From Tridacna crocea (lineage: Eukaryota > Mollusca > Bivalvia > Cardiida > Cardiidae): a stretch of DNA of 64,000 bases. The notes below the pieces were generated by a model. It saw only the letters and a program-made list of their open reading frames with translations, was not told the origin of the DNA and made no database searches. Where the stretch lies: NCBI GenBank assembly GCA_943736015.1, contig OX031064.1, forward strand, positions 28,953,361-29,017,360, in the 5' to 3' direction. Positions 23,411 through 34,391 of the stretch are shown here, piece after piece. How positions within the stretch are numbered: position 1 is the first letter of the stretch; each line of letters begins with the position of its first letter. The position numbers and the translations under genes are program-made.

Positions 23411-24002
23411 AAACGAAATCGGTAGCTTCATCTATTTCAAGAGATATCAGATACATCAGATATGACGTTATCGCACTAACTACAAACACGAATCCTCGTG
23501 ATCGACGATTTTAAACCGATTATGTGATACTTCCAGGAGTCTTTGCGAAACTGTGAAACACTGGCACGCAATCAGAAAGTAACTTCAGAAGCTACGTAGC
23601 CCGTACAGGTTTTACTCTAGAAAATTATTTCTCTCACTTTTGTCTACCTTGTCGAATAATGAGTCGTATTACTTAATTCGGTAATAAATCATCTTCTGAA
23701 ATTTGATAAAATTATAAAAACATGACCAGGTTCCTTTAAATTACACCGTTTGACGTCATTGACTAGAAAAAAATTGCAAGGCAATCTGCTGGCGTATTGT
23801 CATGGACTTGATAATAGAGGTGGAACAGAAGGTGATATCTTAGTAAGTGTTTCAGTCGATTTTTGCGTTCGTATGTGTCTGTAAAACCTCATAAAACAGA
23901 TAAACGTGTCGGGCCAGGTCTGATAATACCTTGATATGATACTACAGACGGGTAACTTATTTGCTCCTGAAACAAATAATCCGTTCTCTATGAAATGGGG
24001 AC

Positions 24003-24231
24003 TTAACTCATTACCACACAATCCCGACTTTTGACGCCCCTGAGAAAGAAGCCTTTTGAAAACACTGTGGGAAAAGGAGAAAATGCTGGTTACCAGCATT
24101 TTCTCCTTTTCCCACAGTGTTTTCTACCCTTCTCAGAACAAATTTCGATTTCTCAGTCACCTTTATTTTGTTGTCTGCAAATGCTTTCAATTTTAACCAG
24201 TCTAAAATTTTCTCGTGTGGTAATGAGTTAA
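24003..24231 (+). mobile_element. HpTTAA hairpin MITE (type A), first of a pair, near-intact
   Basis: TTAACTCATTACCACACAAT to GTGTGGTAATGAGTTAA with a perfect hairpin. It resembles the copies at 20562 and 62723 closely, suggesting a recent burst. Confidence 0.9.
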
Positions 24232-24458
24232 CTCTTTACCAAACGACATATTTTTGGACTTGTCCAAATTGAGAGCATTTGCAGGCGACAAAGTAAATGT
24301 GACCGAAAAAAATAAAATTTGCTTTGGGAAGAGTAGAAAACATTGTGGGAAAAGGAGAAAATGCTGGTTACCAGCATTTTTTCTTTTTTCTCACAAGGCT
24401 TTCTAAAGCCCTCTCTTTCAGAGAAGTCAAAAGTCGTCATTATGTGCTAAAGGGTTAA
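24228..24458 (-). mobile_element. HpTTAA hairpin MITE (type A), second of a pair, opposite orientation
   Basis: Shares the TTAA at 24228. TTAACTCTTTACCAAACGAC to GTGCTAAAGGGTTAA; hairpin right arm worn (TTTTTCTTTTTTCTCACAAG). Confidence 0.82.
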
Positions 24459-24465
24459 TGCATCT

Positions 24466-24600
24466 TCGAAAAGGATGGACCCCGGTAAGCTAGCGCGGTT
24501 TTTAACTAAGGTAAACTTTCTCAATGTCCAATGACCATTCTACCTCACAATACCTCACTATTGAATGGATTGTAAGACAAATCAAAGTGTTGAGAACGCT
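24466..24600. mobile_element. ATGAGCCATGCTC MITE fragment
   Basis: GCATCTTCGAAAAGGATGGA and AACTTTCTCAATGTCCAATG, ACCTCACAATACCTC correspond to the middle of the copy at 12652; ends not seen. Confidence 0.4.
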
Positions 24601-25319
24601 GAAGTGGTATTTGTCAAGGAAACCCATTGCGTGGAATCAATAGTTTGAAAGAAAAAGAGACATATTGTTTAAATATTGGCTTAAAAGCAAATGAATACCT
24701 TTTCGGTAGAAGAGAACTCATGTACCTTAAAATTATCATTTTAAAATATTTTTAGCCATTTACATTTAATTTCTAACACTACAATCAATTACTTCGATCT
24801 ATAAATATTCATGAGCAATAAAATGGAGTAGTGAGCAATCATAGGACGAAAAAGACATGGAACGAATTGGTTTTGGAACGAAAAAGCCTAGTAGGCAAAT
24901 TTGTATCACTGCGCCAATAGAAGGCTATGAGCAAGAGAAGCTATTTTCAATCAAAAATAAGTATCTCAACGATTGATGGCCTCGCCCAATGTATTTTAAA
25001 ATGCCATTTCAAATTACATTTCTGTGTGCCGCCAAGAAAGTCATTTGCCTCAGAAAGAATGAGTTTAACTGGGTTTATTTCCTTCGGCTTTGCACAAAAT
25101 AAGATACATGGTTATCAAAATTCAATCTTGAACTCATAGTTTGTCTTCAACAAATACCACAAAAAAGGATTTTATGGAGCTATAATGATGTGATCACATG
25201 CTTGGTATAATCCTCTAAAGAGATGCATAAAACTCCTTTTCGTCTGGGCTTGACTCAAAGGCTCTAGCTTACTGCTTCGAAAACATCCTCGTAAAATAAA
25301 GATAATCAACAACGATAGG

Positions 25320-25420
25320 GATTTCAAATATAGATCTATGTTTGTAGAAATATTGTCATAAAAGAAGAAATTGCTCGATGCGAGCAATTTCTTCTTTTTC
25401 GACAAAATTTTATATGTCCT
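25320..25420. mobile_element. HpTTAA type B hairpin, core only
   Basis: AGAAGAAATTGCTCGATGCG and its inverse CGAGCAATTTCTTCTTTTTC, flanked by GAAATATTGTC / GACAAAATTT. Terminal TTAA motifs not recognisable. Confidence 0.5.
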
Positions 25421-25824
25421 TCAGTAAAATATATATATCTCTTACTTCTGCTTTGAACAGATTTTTATCGTTCACTTTGTCCGACGTAAATTTTATACAT
25501 AGAAAAAAAAATCTATTTAGCCATTGCAAGGGTCATTCATAAATTTAGCATTAAAAGCATTGACATAATTAACAAGAGCACCGCATGCGGGTGCCATCAA
25601 TCGGCTGCCGTTGCGTTTAGAGAAAGTTTATGTCAAAAAGAGACATAATTGTTTCAAAATATTTTGATAGTTACCTGTCTACAGTTATGTTGTCTTGTAG
25701 AGTGCTAAAAAGATGGAACGTGTCTTTATTAAGGTAGAAAACAGTTTTGAAAAAAAAAAAAGAAGAAAAATTCCATACACAGTAAACAAAAGTCTGTTTC
25801 CTCAGTTTGTTGAATGGTTTAAGA

Positions 25825-26016
25825 AAAGAGCATCCTAAAGAGATTCGTGTAACATCGGCTTTCATCGCAGAAATCGCACAGATTCGGCAAAAGATGCGGG
25901 GATGCAGCTTCTATAGGCCGATCGATTACGGTTTACCCGAGTCTTAACCGAAACCGTACGTTTTTTTTTTGGCGATGAAAGACGAGCTTACACGAATCCC
26001 ATTAGGATGCCCTATT
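25825..26016. mobile_element. GCATCCTAATGGGATTC MITE, copy 1
   Basis: AGAGCATCCTAAAGAGATTC ... GTAACATCGGCTTTCATCGC at left; GGCGATGAAAGACGAGCTTA and CGAATCCCATTAGGATGCCC at right form ~40-base inverted ends. Also found at 58240. Confidence 0.75.
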
Positions 26017-26386
26017 CTTATTTTGTTCTTTTAAAAATAGACCTACATTTCTTTGTACTCTCTTGACACGAGCCCATTTTTCATCGTGTTTAGGATCTAT
26101 TTACACGGAGCGCGGAGTAATACATGATAAGTTGTACGCATCACCCAGCGTCACTGGGTTTAAAATGGAGAATCAAACGGCATATAATTATCAATGATAA
26201 ATATCTCTTTCTTTTTTTCCAACCTTTTCTTGTCTAAAATATGAGCTATAGGTTGTAGCGGTGGAATCTTAAAACACAACTTGAAACTAACTTGAATTTG
26301 TGTATGTTTATCACGGCCACGGGCTGACAATATGGGCAACGCCCCCTTCCCCCATCCCGTTGAAGGAGAATATTATAGATACAGGA

Positions 26387-26580
26387 TTAAGTCCTTACCG
26401 CACGACAAAACTTTAGACTGGTCCAAAATTGAAAATATTTGTAGATGACATATTTAAAAAAAAAAATCAAATGGAAATACCGGTATTATATCTTTCATGG
26501 CATAGAAAACATTTCCCGCAATGTTTAAAAAAAAAAATTTTTACCCAGGGTCGTGAAACCCGAGAATGTTTCGTAAACCC
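26387..26580 (-). mobile_element. HpTTAA MITE, decayed, hairpin mostly lost
   Basis: CCTTACCGCACGACAAAACT, TTTAGACTGGTCCAAAATTG at left; TCGTGAAACCCGAGAATGTT at right. A-runs replace much of the centre. Confidence 0.55.
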
Positions 26581-26589
26581 GTCCTTATT

Positions 26590-26758
26590 CACGCAAAGTT
26601 CTTTAACGTGCTCGGAGTATATCATCGTCACAGGGAACCCCAAAAGACTATTGGTAATACTAGGTGGCCAGCCCTGGGGCTCAAACTTACATGTTTAAGT
26701 GACCCAAGGATTGACGCTTGCAAGCCCTACGCTCTACCAGTTCAACTACAATTAGATT
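26590..26758 (-). mobile_element. tRNA-derived SINE fragment
   Basis: On the minus strand TAGTTGAACTGGTAGAGCGT and AAGTTTGAGCCCCAGG match boxes A and B. AACGTGCTCGGAGTATATC downstream relates it to 22893. Confidence 0.5.
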
Positions 26759-26866
26759 ACAGGATTTAGTTGCTGCGAATTTGTTTCGGTGAGAAATGAG
26801 ACGGTAGAACACAGCGGGAGTTGATAACAGCACGTTTTTACACTTTTAAACTAAAGCATGCAACAC

Positions 26867-27080
26867 TTAAACTTTACCCCCCTAGATAACTTAAATGGAA
26901 TTTTCAAGTCGATAGTAAAAACCCAAATATTGCTGTTTCAAAGTTATGATTTTCTTGGAATAGTATCACCTCATCGGACAGAGTAGATCAGTGATCAGAC
27001 TGCACGTTCTGTGCAGTCTGATCTTGATCTACACTGTCCGAACAAGGTCAGTGAGTCACGCTTAGCGGCTTAAGGGTTAA
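26867..27080 (+). mobile_element. AGACTGCAC TTAA MITE, copy 1
   Basis: TTAAACTTTACCCCCCTAGA to GGCTTAAGGGTTAA. Left half has TTTCAAGTCGATAGTAAAAA; right half has the hairpin TGATCAGACTGCACGTTCTG / CAGTCTGATCTTGATC. Confidence 0.7.
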
Positions 27081-27332
27081 ACCAAACATGCAGCACTTTA
27101 AAGAATTCACAGCTCTGGTTTCAACAAAGATACAAGAAAACATTTTGAATAGGGCGCGTATTATCTGATCATCTTCGTTAGATAAACAAGATACAAGATT
27201 AGAATTGGCTTGATCGCTTACACAGTGGATCTATCTTCTTACTCACTCGTCACAACTCGGCCGATTCCGTACCTGCATCTAAAATATAATGGCTCCCATC
27301 ATCCGAGGTATGCCGAATGTCTACTCACCGGT

Positions 27333-27880
27333 TAAAGGTGGGTATTTAGAAATTTCACATCACACCAAATTAAAAAATATATATGTCAATGAAATTTATA
27401 TGAAAAAAAACAATACAAATCATCAGTAATTAAGAATCATGAAATTACAAAAAAAAAAATTTTTGGTGGTATTCCCTTAAAAGGCTACGTAGCCTCTTAA
27501 GCTATTTTTAGATTTCCCACCAAAATCAAAAAAGCATTGTGGGAATGTTTAGTGACTCGCACGTGACTAATTACTATTAAATTCCACAGCATAACAAATA
27601 TGTAGTTGTTTTCCATAAAGTTTAGAACTTTGGACGGTATGTTTGAAGCTTCGTCTGTATATTTTCGGTATGTATATGAACGAGTTGCTCATGTAAAAAT
27701 AGACGGTGTTTCCCTTCAGTGTTGACCTGGGCTGTAGTAAATCTGTAATTTATCTAGTTGTCGGATGGTTTTCGACTACTGGGGTTTAATGAATGAAAAT
27801 TATAAGGCTTTGGGAGTATAAGGATAATTTTTTTGTATTTTTGTACAATTTTCGTCCCAATTTCTGAAGGGCCACCTTTA
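27333..27880 (+). mobile_element. TAAAGGTGG element, uninterrupted copy
   Basis: TAAAGGTGGGTATTTAGAAA at left, GGCCACCTTTA at right. It contains TTCCCTTAAAAGGCTACGTA at 27472-27491, an empty form of the site that holds an HpTTAA copy at 51287. No long open frame: non-autonomous. Confidence 0.75.
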
Positions 27881-27919
27881 AGAGCCACCAATATGGATCA
27901 ATTTTCTCTGATAAATGAC

Positions 27920-28235
27920 TTAAGGTAGTACCTCTACATATATAATACTTTTGCACAATTTTAACCAGCCAAAATTTTCTTTGATGTCCATATTGCAGTT
28001 ATATATTTTTTTTATACTTTTATTAGTTTCCAGAAAAGGGAGGTAATTATTATCTCCCTCTGTAATGAGAATAGTGGTTTTAGATTTATTAATTATAATT
28101 CCAAGAAGGAAAGCAAAAAGGAAACAGTGGCTCGGTTAAAGTGGTACAATAATACTCATTTATAATCATAGCAAGTTCTGTAGGATAATATTATACTGGA
28201 AATAACTGTTTTCTATTACGGGTCCACTACCTTAA
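27920..28235. mobile_element. TTAAGGTAGT MITE, copy 1
   Basis: TTAAGGTAGTACCTCTACAT and TTACGGGTCCACTACCTTAA at the ends; interior TAATACTTTTGCACAATTTT and CCAGAAAAGGGAGGTAATTA is shared with the copy at 33382. Confidence 0.75.
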
Positions 28236-30027
28236 TCATGGGGGTAAAATGGCTTTTTGACATGCAGATAAGTTACACATTATGAAAGGTTTTGACCCAT
28301 GTCAGCCTGCGCAGATTTCACAGTGCTGCGATCATTTTTTTGATTGATCACTTCTTTACTAAGCTATAGGAATTACACTGTTTGACCGAGCCGTTACAAG
28401 TTTAAAAAAGCATGTTTTTTATATAGACACCAATTTCACCCTCTTCCCCTTCAAGTTAACAGTACTTAACTTGTAATTTCACACAATTAAAGCTCATAGA
28501 AAGGATACCAGGTTTGAATTTCAGCTGAGTGAAGCTGGGTTCAAAGCACAGTTTGTTGTTATGTAGGCCTACAGTACTCTCTATTTCAAAACTTACAAAC
28601 TTACAAAATCTCTGTAAATGTACTTTTTTAGTACAAATTTTCTAGTACAAATGTCAGTCGTAACTAATGAAAAAATTGTATTCAGTACGTAATTTGCAGA
28701 TCCGTAATACGAACTCTCAATGAGTTCAACAACTATTCTGCTAATACATACAAAATACAAGGGACAATTTGTATTGATTGCAGTGCAAACGGAAGTCTAT
28801 TCTTTCGCCTTTCAATTGCTTGCGGTTTTAAATGATAAAATGTCACAGAGAGACACGGAATTTGAACCGAGACATCGAACTGAATATCAAGATAACCTTT
28901 CTTTTCAAAGTGGTTTTACCAGAGGTATTCTAACTATAGTTAGATGAAACCCGTCAGTTCGGAAGACAACCGACCTGACAATTCAATACAATACAGCATA
29001 GCGTTGTCTGCGCATGTCATATTCTTCGGAGATTCGACTCTCATATGACGCATCAGTAGCCCCGAAAGCGGGCAGACTGTAATATTACGCTCTATAATGT
29101 AGAAAATAGCTTTTCTCAAAACGTTTGAGGAGAACTGAGACCTGCTTTAGCTCCAGATTTCTCTAAACTGCTCACCATAGCTGAGTGAATTGCACGTGGT
29201 AGCGTTTTATCGAGTAAACGTTTATTTTAGTTTGAAATTCAAAGTAACGGTTGTCGCGTAGGAAAGTGGTTCTGTTCTGTACCCAGGATGCCGAAATTAG
29301 ATAGATGAGTATTTATAGAATGCCATCTAGTTGGAGAGGTCACATCAGACCTCTCCAACAGTGTTGAGTTTAAAAGGCAGACGGCCTCAGAAATAGCTGT
29401 CTAAATCCAATCTTTGTAGGGGAATTGTTCCGATACACAGTCTGTTTCGTCATGATTTTATAAAGAAATCGAAGTCTAAAAACTGAAATAGGAAATAGAC
29501 GTGGTTTGTTTCTATATCACGAATTTCAACAAAATTGTAAAGATTTAATTGCATATTCCCTTTCCAACAATTTTAATTTTGTATATAATCTTAAATCTTA
29601 ACAAAAAGAAGAAAAAGAAAAAAGAATTTCGTTAAAAATAGAAATGAACACAGCGGAAAAAATCACGTGACCTTAAAACGCGGGAAGAAAGTCGTGTGAC
29701 TTACATAAATTACAAGGACAGATGAATACGGAATCCTATTTTTGCCATCCACTTAGATGAATGTGTATTTACAACTGAACAGATTTCAACTACCCGTTTA
29801 TTGTCTTGCTTGTTTCTTTACATGTACCTAGATATATTTAACCTAAAAGCATAATAAGTATAAGAAAAAAATGATGTCGACCTCTCCTGGCTTCCTTTTT
29901 AAAGAAGCCACTTGTGCAATACATAGTTCACTCCTTCACTTACAATGCAGGAACACATTAGGTGAATGAACCGTGCGCGGTCAAAACGGGGTTCGATATA
30001 TCTCCATAATGCCATATCCCAGGAAAG
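28236..30027. other. stretch without recognised gene
   Basis: Includes part of an ATGAGCCATGCTC MITE (28250-28330), a short palindrome at 29327-29362 (GTTGGAGAGGTC ... GACCTCTCCAAC) and a GTTGTCTGCGCATGTCA phrase shared with 13000-13020. The 75-codon frame at 28720 has no recognisable domain. Confidence 0.4.
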
Positions 30028-30230
30028 TTAACCCCCATCCTGTTAGATAACTAAAATGAAAAATTCAATTCGATAGTAAAAACCAAAAAATTGTGATTTC
30101 AAAGGTATATTTCGGGGACAATATCTCCAGATCGGACAGCGTAGATCCAAGATCAGACTGCACGTTCTGTGCAGTCTGATCTTGATCTACGCTGTCTGCA
30201 AAAGGTCAGTTAGTCGAAATAAAGGGTTAA
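30028..30230 (+). mobile_element. AGACTGCAC TTAA MITE, copy 2, intact
   Basis: TTAACCCCCATCCTGTTAGA to GAAATAAAGGGTTAA. The hairpin GTAGATCCAAGATCAGACTG / CAGTCTGATCTTGATCTACG has ~27-base arms with one bulge. Confidence 0.8.
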
Positions 30231-30232
30231 TG

Positions 30233-30345
30233 GTTATGTGGGAAAGTACCCAATGGCTTGGAAAGAAGAATGTGTGACGTGTTGGTGAAAGAACTCCAGA
30301 AAAGCATAAATTCGCGAACTGGCCGCAGTGATAAAACTGGAAAAA
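30233..30345 (+). mobile_element. SINE body fragment
   Basis: CCAATGGCTTGGAAAGAAGA, AACTCCAGAAAAGCATAAAT and GATAAAACTGG parallel 22452-22545; the tRNA-like head is absent. Confidence 0.5.
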
Positions 30346-30449
30346 AATGTTGAAAAGAGCCAAAGAATCTCTGACACAATTTTCAGTGAGTATAGATGGA
30401 AAACTACCGAATGATTTTGTCCGTGCTACAAGTATTGCACTCCATCATA

Positions 30450-30637
30450 GCTTCCGATAGAGGAAGTGTTTTTGATTTCAAACTTGAAAATATTCATTTT
30501 TCTCCAGTAAACCCTATGTTGTGGGTACCCATTAGAATCGTCTCGTCGAGACGATTCTAATGAGTACCCACAACATAGGGCTTGGAAGAGAAATAATGGA
30601 TTTAGAATGCAATCACTCCCTCTTATCTGGAGCTCTG
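30450..30637. mobile_element. CAGAGCTCCAG hairpin MITE, copy 3
   Basis: The cleanest hairpin of this family: AACCCTATGTTGTGGGTACC ... TCTCGTCGAGA ... GGGTACCCAT-type inverse and ACAACATAGGG. The right end TCTTATCTGGAGCTCTG is intact; the left is diverged. Confidence 0.75.
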
Positions 30638-31182
30638 CTCCATGTCAGAGTCGGAACGTCTATCCGTAAATAATGCTTTAATTATCTACAAAAAGCGAAT
30701 TGTTAGGTAGGTTTATTACATTAATTATAAAGGTCCTTTAGAAAACAGGGCGTTACAAGTGTATGGAGAAGAAACGAAAAGGATTTTTGCGTCGCTCTGA
30801 AAAAAAGGGGTTGCCGCATATCTTGAGTACCTTATACTAGGATTGACTGCTTAAAGGTGGCCCTTCAGATTTTGGGACGAAAATTTTACAAAAATGCAAA
30901 AAAGTCATCCTCATACTCCCAAAGCCTTTTAATTTGCGTCCATAAAACCCCAGTAGTCGAAAAACCATCCAATAACAAGAGAAACAATAAAAAGTTGATG
31001 CAAAGCATCAAAGTCGCCGCAGAAAAAAAATGTTTAATGCTTCAAGAAAGCCAGGGCAAGTAAGTAAATGTCAGTTTTCATCAGCAGATTTTTTAACAAA
31101 TTATGAAATTGATGTGAATGTGAATCTATATCAAAACTTGTCTTCTGTTACAGTATCTAATACCCTAGCACAGCGCTCTCTT

Positions 31183-31410
31183 TGCTCTTTTCCCAACGAC
31201 AAATTAATATCAGACTCTTCCAAATTCAAAGAGTTGGCAGATGATAATTTAAAAAGCTGCAAAAATGGTGGAAATTTCGCTAGTAGTGGGGGCAAAGTAT
31301 TTAATAAAGAAGAAACTGCCTATAACGAGCAATTTCTCCTTATCCAACATGTTTTTTCTAAAAGAATTTGACAACACATGTGATAACCCGTGATTGTTTG
31401 GGAAAGTGTT
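31183..31410 (-). mobile_element. HpTTAA MITE (type B), decayed, nested
   Basis: TTTTCCCAACGACAAATTAA, CAGACTCTTCCAAATTCAAA, remnant tip TAACGAGCAATTTCTCCTTA and GATTGTTTGGGAAAGTGTT. Third level of nesting in this region. Confidence 0.6.
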
Positions 31411-31849
31411 GAAAGCAGGGCTAAGTTACTAAAATGTTGCTGTCCAAGGAAAGTATGATTCAAGAGGACGTAAGTTTGCAAGGCATACTTTCAAGTAAAA
31501 CAAGTCTAAGACTATACTGTTTTTTGAACAGTTTTAATAAAGAATCATGGTTTCGCATCGCGCTTTATGAACATCACAGCGAAAAAGTGGCCTCTCTCCA
31601 GTTTTTTTCCACAAATTAAATTTATGCAGAGCTCGTTAAGAAATAAACAAAGGAGTTCTAAACTATCTTTGTTTTAAAAACTAAACTTAGAACTAACCAA
31701 TAATGGTCAGATACAATCATAACCATCATACCCGTTCTTCGGCGGAATTTAGCACAATTTCACCAGTGTACAATTTCAGCAGAGGTCATTCAACAAAAAA
31801 CACATAAATAAAAACTATCTACTAAATAATCAAAATGATAATTAAACCT

Positions 31850-31970
31850 GAGTACGAAGTTTGTACGAAATGACCAAAATAGGAAATATAAGTAGGTACG
31901 AAATGACCTAAATCGTATGAAATGACCTAGGTACGAAATTAACAAGGTACGAAATGACTAGAAAACTGTA
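31850..31970. repeat. GTACGAAATGACC motif cluster
   Basis: GTACGAA(A/G)T-type words, most followed by GACC or close variants, recur at least six times in about 120 bases with irregular spacing. Confidence 0.7.
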
Positions 31971-32689
31971 CAGCCTTGACCAATGGAAACATGGCATTTA
32001 TATGGACGAGTCCATTTCTCACGAATAGCGAAAATAAAAGTAATAATTGGGCAGATTTTTTTATGTTGTAAGTATTAACAGAACAGAAAATAGTATCGTA
32101 TTGTAATTTCGTAGTTTCAGAATGAATTAAAAAGCCAGTTAAAGGCGAAGTAGAAAGATTCCTTGTTAACCTAACACCCCATTAAAAATGAAATTCCCAC
32201 TATCCATGTCCACTCGAAAAAAATAATTAAAAATATAGTCGCGCGCTTCTGCGCGGCGACTAATTAGAGATTCATTACAGACCAGGTTGACACCAACGGA
32301 AGACACGTTCTATTTTTAGATTGTCAATTCTCTCATTTAAATAGAAGAAAACACAGACAAAGTTTCAAACATCCGTCCAAAGAAGACATTATGGAAAATA
32401 ATTATTACATGTTTGTTATGTAACGGAATTTAAGCGTTATTAGTCACGTGCCAGCCACTTGACATTCCAACAATGCTTTATTGATTTTTGGCAAGAAATC
32501 TAAAAATAGCTTAAGAGGCTACGTATCCTTTTAAGGGAATACCGTCAAAAAAGAATTTTATTGTAATTTTATGATTCTTAATTATTGATGATTTGTATTT
32601 TTTTTTTTTTTTTTTTATAAATTTCAATGATCTATACATTTTTTAATTTAGTGTGATGTGAAAATTAAATTATAGCCACCTTTAAACGA

Positions 32690-32785
32690 CTGCTGGACTG
32701 ACTGACTGACAGACTGAATGACTGACTGACTGACTGACTGACTGACTGCTGACTGACTGACTGCCTGACTGAATGACTGACTGAC

Positions 32786-32821
<36 letters not shown>

Positions 32822-32822
32822 G
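32690..32822. repeat. compound (GACT)n-(GATT)n microsatellite
   Basis: Starts directly after the TAAAGGTGG element end. GACT units with TGCT and GAAT interruptions change to about eight GATT units. It gives a Gln/Ser-rich open frame on the minus strand that is not a gene. Confidence 0.95.
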
Positions 32823-33028
32823 CTGGTATCAGTCGATACTTTTTGCAGATGCATCAATTAAACCTCTTTTTCAAAGAGCATGGCTCATCTCTTTTTTATA
32901 AAAACAATGTGGGCTAGAAAATGGGTAAATAAAATTTTGGTACCCTGTGAATTGTATTCAATGGAATGTCTTTTATATCAGGGATAACTGTGCGTACAAA
33001 TTACCCTTTAAGCAAACAAGCCTGTAAT

Positions 33029-33204
33029 TTAACCCTTTCAGCTGCTAAGCTGAAATGCTGGTTACCAGCATTTTCTCCTTTTCCCGCAATGTTTTCTATC
33101 CTGTCAAAGAAAAATAATTTCAAATGAACCACGTTGAAACTGACATCAGCAAATGCTTCCAATTCGGACAGGTCTAAAATCTTGTCACGTGGTAAAGGTT
33201 TTAA
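33029..33204 (+). mobile_element. HpTTAA MITE, left arm replaced or deleted
   Basis: TTAACCCTTTCAGCTGCTAA leads directly into TGGTTACCAGCATTTTCTCC, so the left arm is missing; the right half through CACGTGGTAAAGG is normal. Confidence 0.7.
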
Positions 33205-33264
33205 TAATGTTGTCTTCCTTTCGAGCAGTTCAGATCCAAGAATAGACTGCACTATACTGTCCGC

Positions 33265-33385
33265 TTAACCAGATGACAAATGTTTAGACTGGTCCCAATT
33301 GAGGGAATTTGCAGACCACAAAATAAATGTGTCTGAAAAGTCTTTCAGGGTCGTCAAAAGTCGTCATTGTCTGGGAAAGGGTTAA
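33265..33385 (-). mobile_element. HpTTAA MITE with the hairpin deleted
   Basis: TTAACCAGATGACAAATG, TTTAGACTGGTCCCAATTG jump to TCTTTCAGGGTCGTCAAAAG and GGGAAAGGGTTAA. Both TTAA ends remain while the whole centre is gone. Confidence 0.75.
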
Positions 33386-33730
33386 GGTAGTAGACCCGTA
33401 ATACTTCTAGTACAGCATGGCATAAAATTTCTTGATAATTGATAAATATATAGATGTAATACTTTTGCACATTTTTAACCCACCAGAAATTCCTTTGATG
33501 TCTATCTTGAAATCATTTGTTGATACTTTTGTAAGTTTCCAGATAAAAGGAGGAAATTATCATCTCTTTTTATAATAAGAATATAGTGATTTTACATTTA
33601 TAAATGATACTTCTAAGAAGGACAAAAAGGAAAAAGTGACTTGGTGAAAAAAGTACAGTAATACTCATTTTGTAGGATAATAATTTTCATAGTGCAAATA
33701 GCTGTTTTCAATACGGGTCCACTACCTTAA
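33382..33730. mobile_element. TTAAGGTAGT MITE, copy 2
   Basis: TTAAGGTAGTAGACCCGTAA and TACGGGTCCACTACCTTAA: inverted ends of ~19 bases. Its first TTAA is also the last TTAA of the preceding HpTTAA copy. Confidence 0.8.
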
Positions 33731-33970
33731 AGCATACTGAGTCACTTTAAGCTGCCTAAGGGTTAAAAACTGATCAATTCAGTCTGGGAAAAAATGTACA
33801 TGACAAAAGTGAAAAAAATAAGAATCTAAAATATGCTATTTTTCTATACAAAAATGATTAAATAAAATAACCATGATAAGAAACTATGATGAAATTGTAT
33901 CGTGACCTAAATCGTTCGTAATAGTAAGTTTGATTCCTAGTAATTGGTTCTAATGAACCATAACTATTTC

Positions 33971-34060
33971 ATATATCGCAGGTTTACTTCAAAAACCTCG
34001 TAACTACAGCTTGTAACAAGCTGTAGTTACGAGGTTTTTCAAGTAAACCGACGATATATG
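33971..34060. repeat. GTTTACTTC long palindrome, copy 2, near-perfect
   Basis: ATATATCG(C)AGGTTTACTTCAA-type arm, ACCTCGTAACTACAGCTTGT, and the inverse arm to CGATATAT. Arms of about 40 bases with only small mismatches. Confidence 0.85.
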
Positions 34061-34139
34061 ACAACAATCAGAATTCGTTTCATATTTTTAACCTATAATT
34101 ACATGTCATACCAACTTTCTGAAAGGTACAATCAATCCT

Positions 34140-34391
34140 GGGTCCGTATTCACCAGCTATTCTTAAGCACGTTCTTTGTCTTTTTCTCCAGAATGTTCAA
34201 ACTTTGAAAGTAATACAACGTCTGATTGGCTAACCAGTCGGTTTAGCCAATCAGGAGTTGTGTAACTTTCAAACTTATAAAAGCCAATCAGGAGTTGGTA
34301 TGGCCAATCAGGAGTTGTGTTTCTTCACATTTAAAAAATTATAGAGGAAAAGACTATGTACGTTCTTCAGAATGTTTTGGTGAATACGGAT
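34140..34391. mobile_element. TCCGTATTCACCA hairpin MITE, copy 2
   Basis: GGGTCCGTATTCACCAGCTA at left and TTTGGTGAATACGGATC at right. The hairpin right arm contains a GCCAATCAGGAGTTG unit repeated three times. Confidence 0.75.

Larger units (their letters stand above)
31012..32261. mobile_element. AGTCGCCGC-ended insertion inside the TAAAGGTGG element
   Basis: AGTCGCCGCAGA at left pairs with TCTGCGCGGCGACT at right, and the flanking sequence matches the interrupted host element. It carries an HpTTAA type B remnant and a cluster of GTACGAAATGAC motifs. Frames at 31030-31371 and 31434-31619 show no known domain. Confidence 0.55.
30852..32684 (-). mobile_element. TAAAGGTGG element, inverted copy split by an insertion
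   Basis: Left segment 30852-~31011 and right segment ~32262-32684 align to the two halves of the copy at 27333 read inversely (AAGCCTTTTAATTTGCGTCC; AGCTTAAGAGGCTACGTATC). About 1.25 kb separates them. Confidence 0.7.

Noticed and set aside
31030-31371. 113-codon open frame as a transposase
   Set aside because: No catalytic motif visible, and half of it is a decayed HpTTAA copy.
32648-32857. Gln/Ser-rich minus-strand protein
   Set aside because: It is the translation of the GACT/GATT microsatellite.
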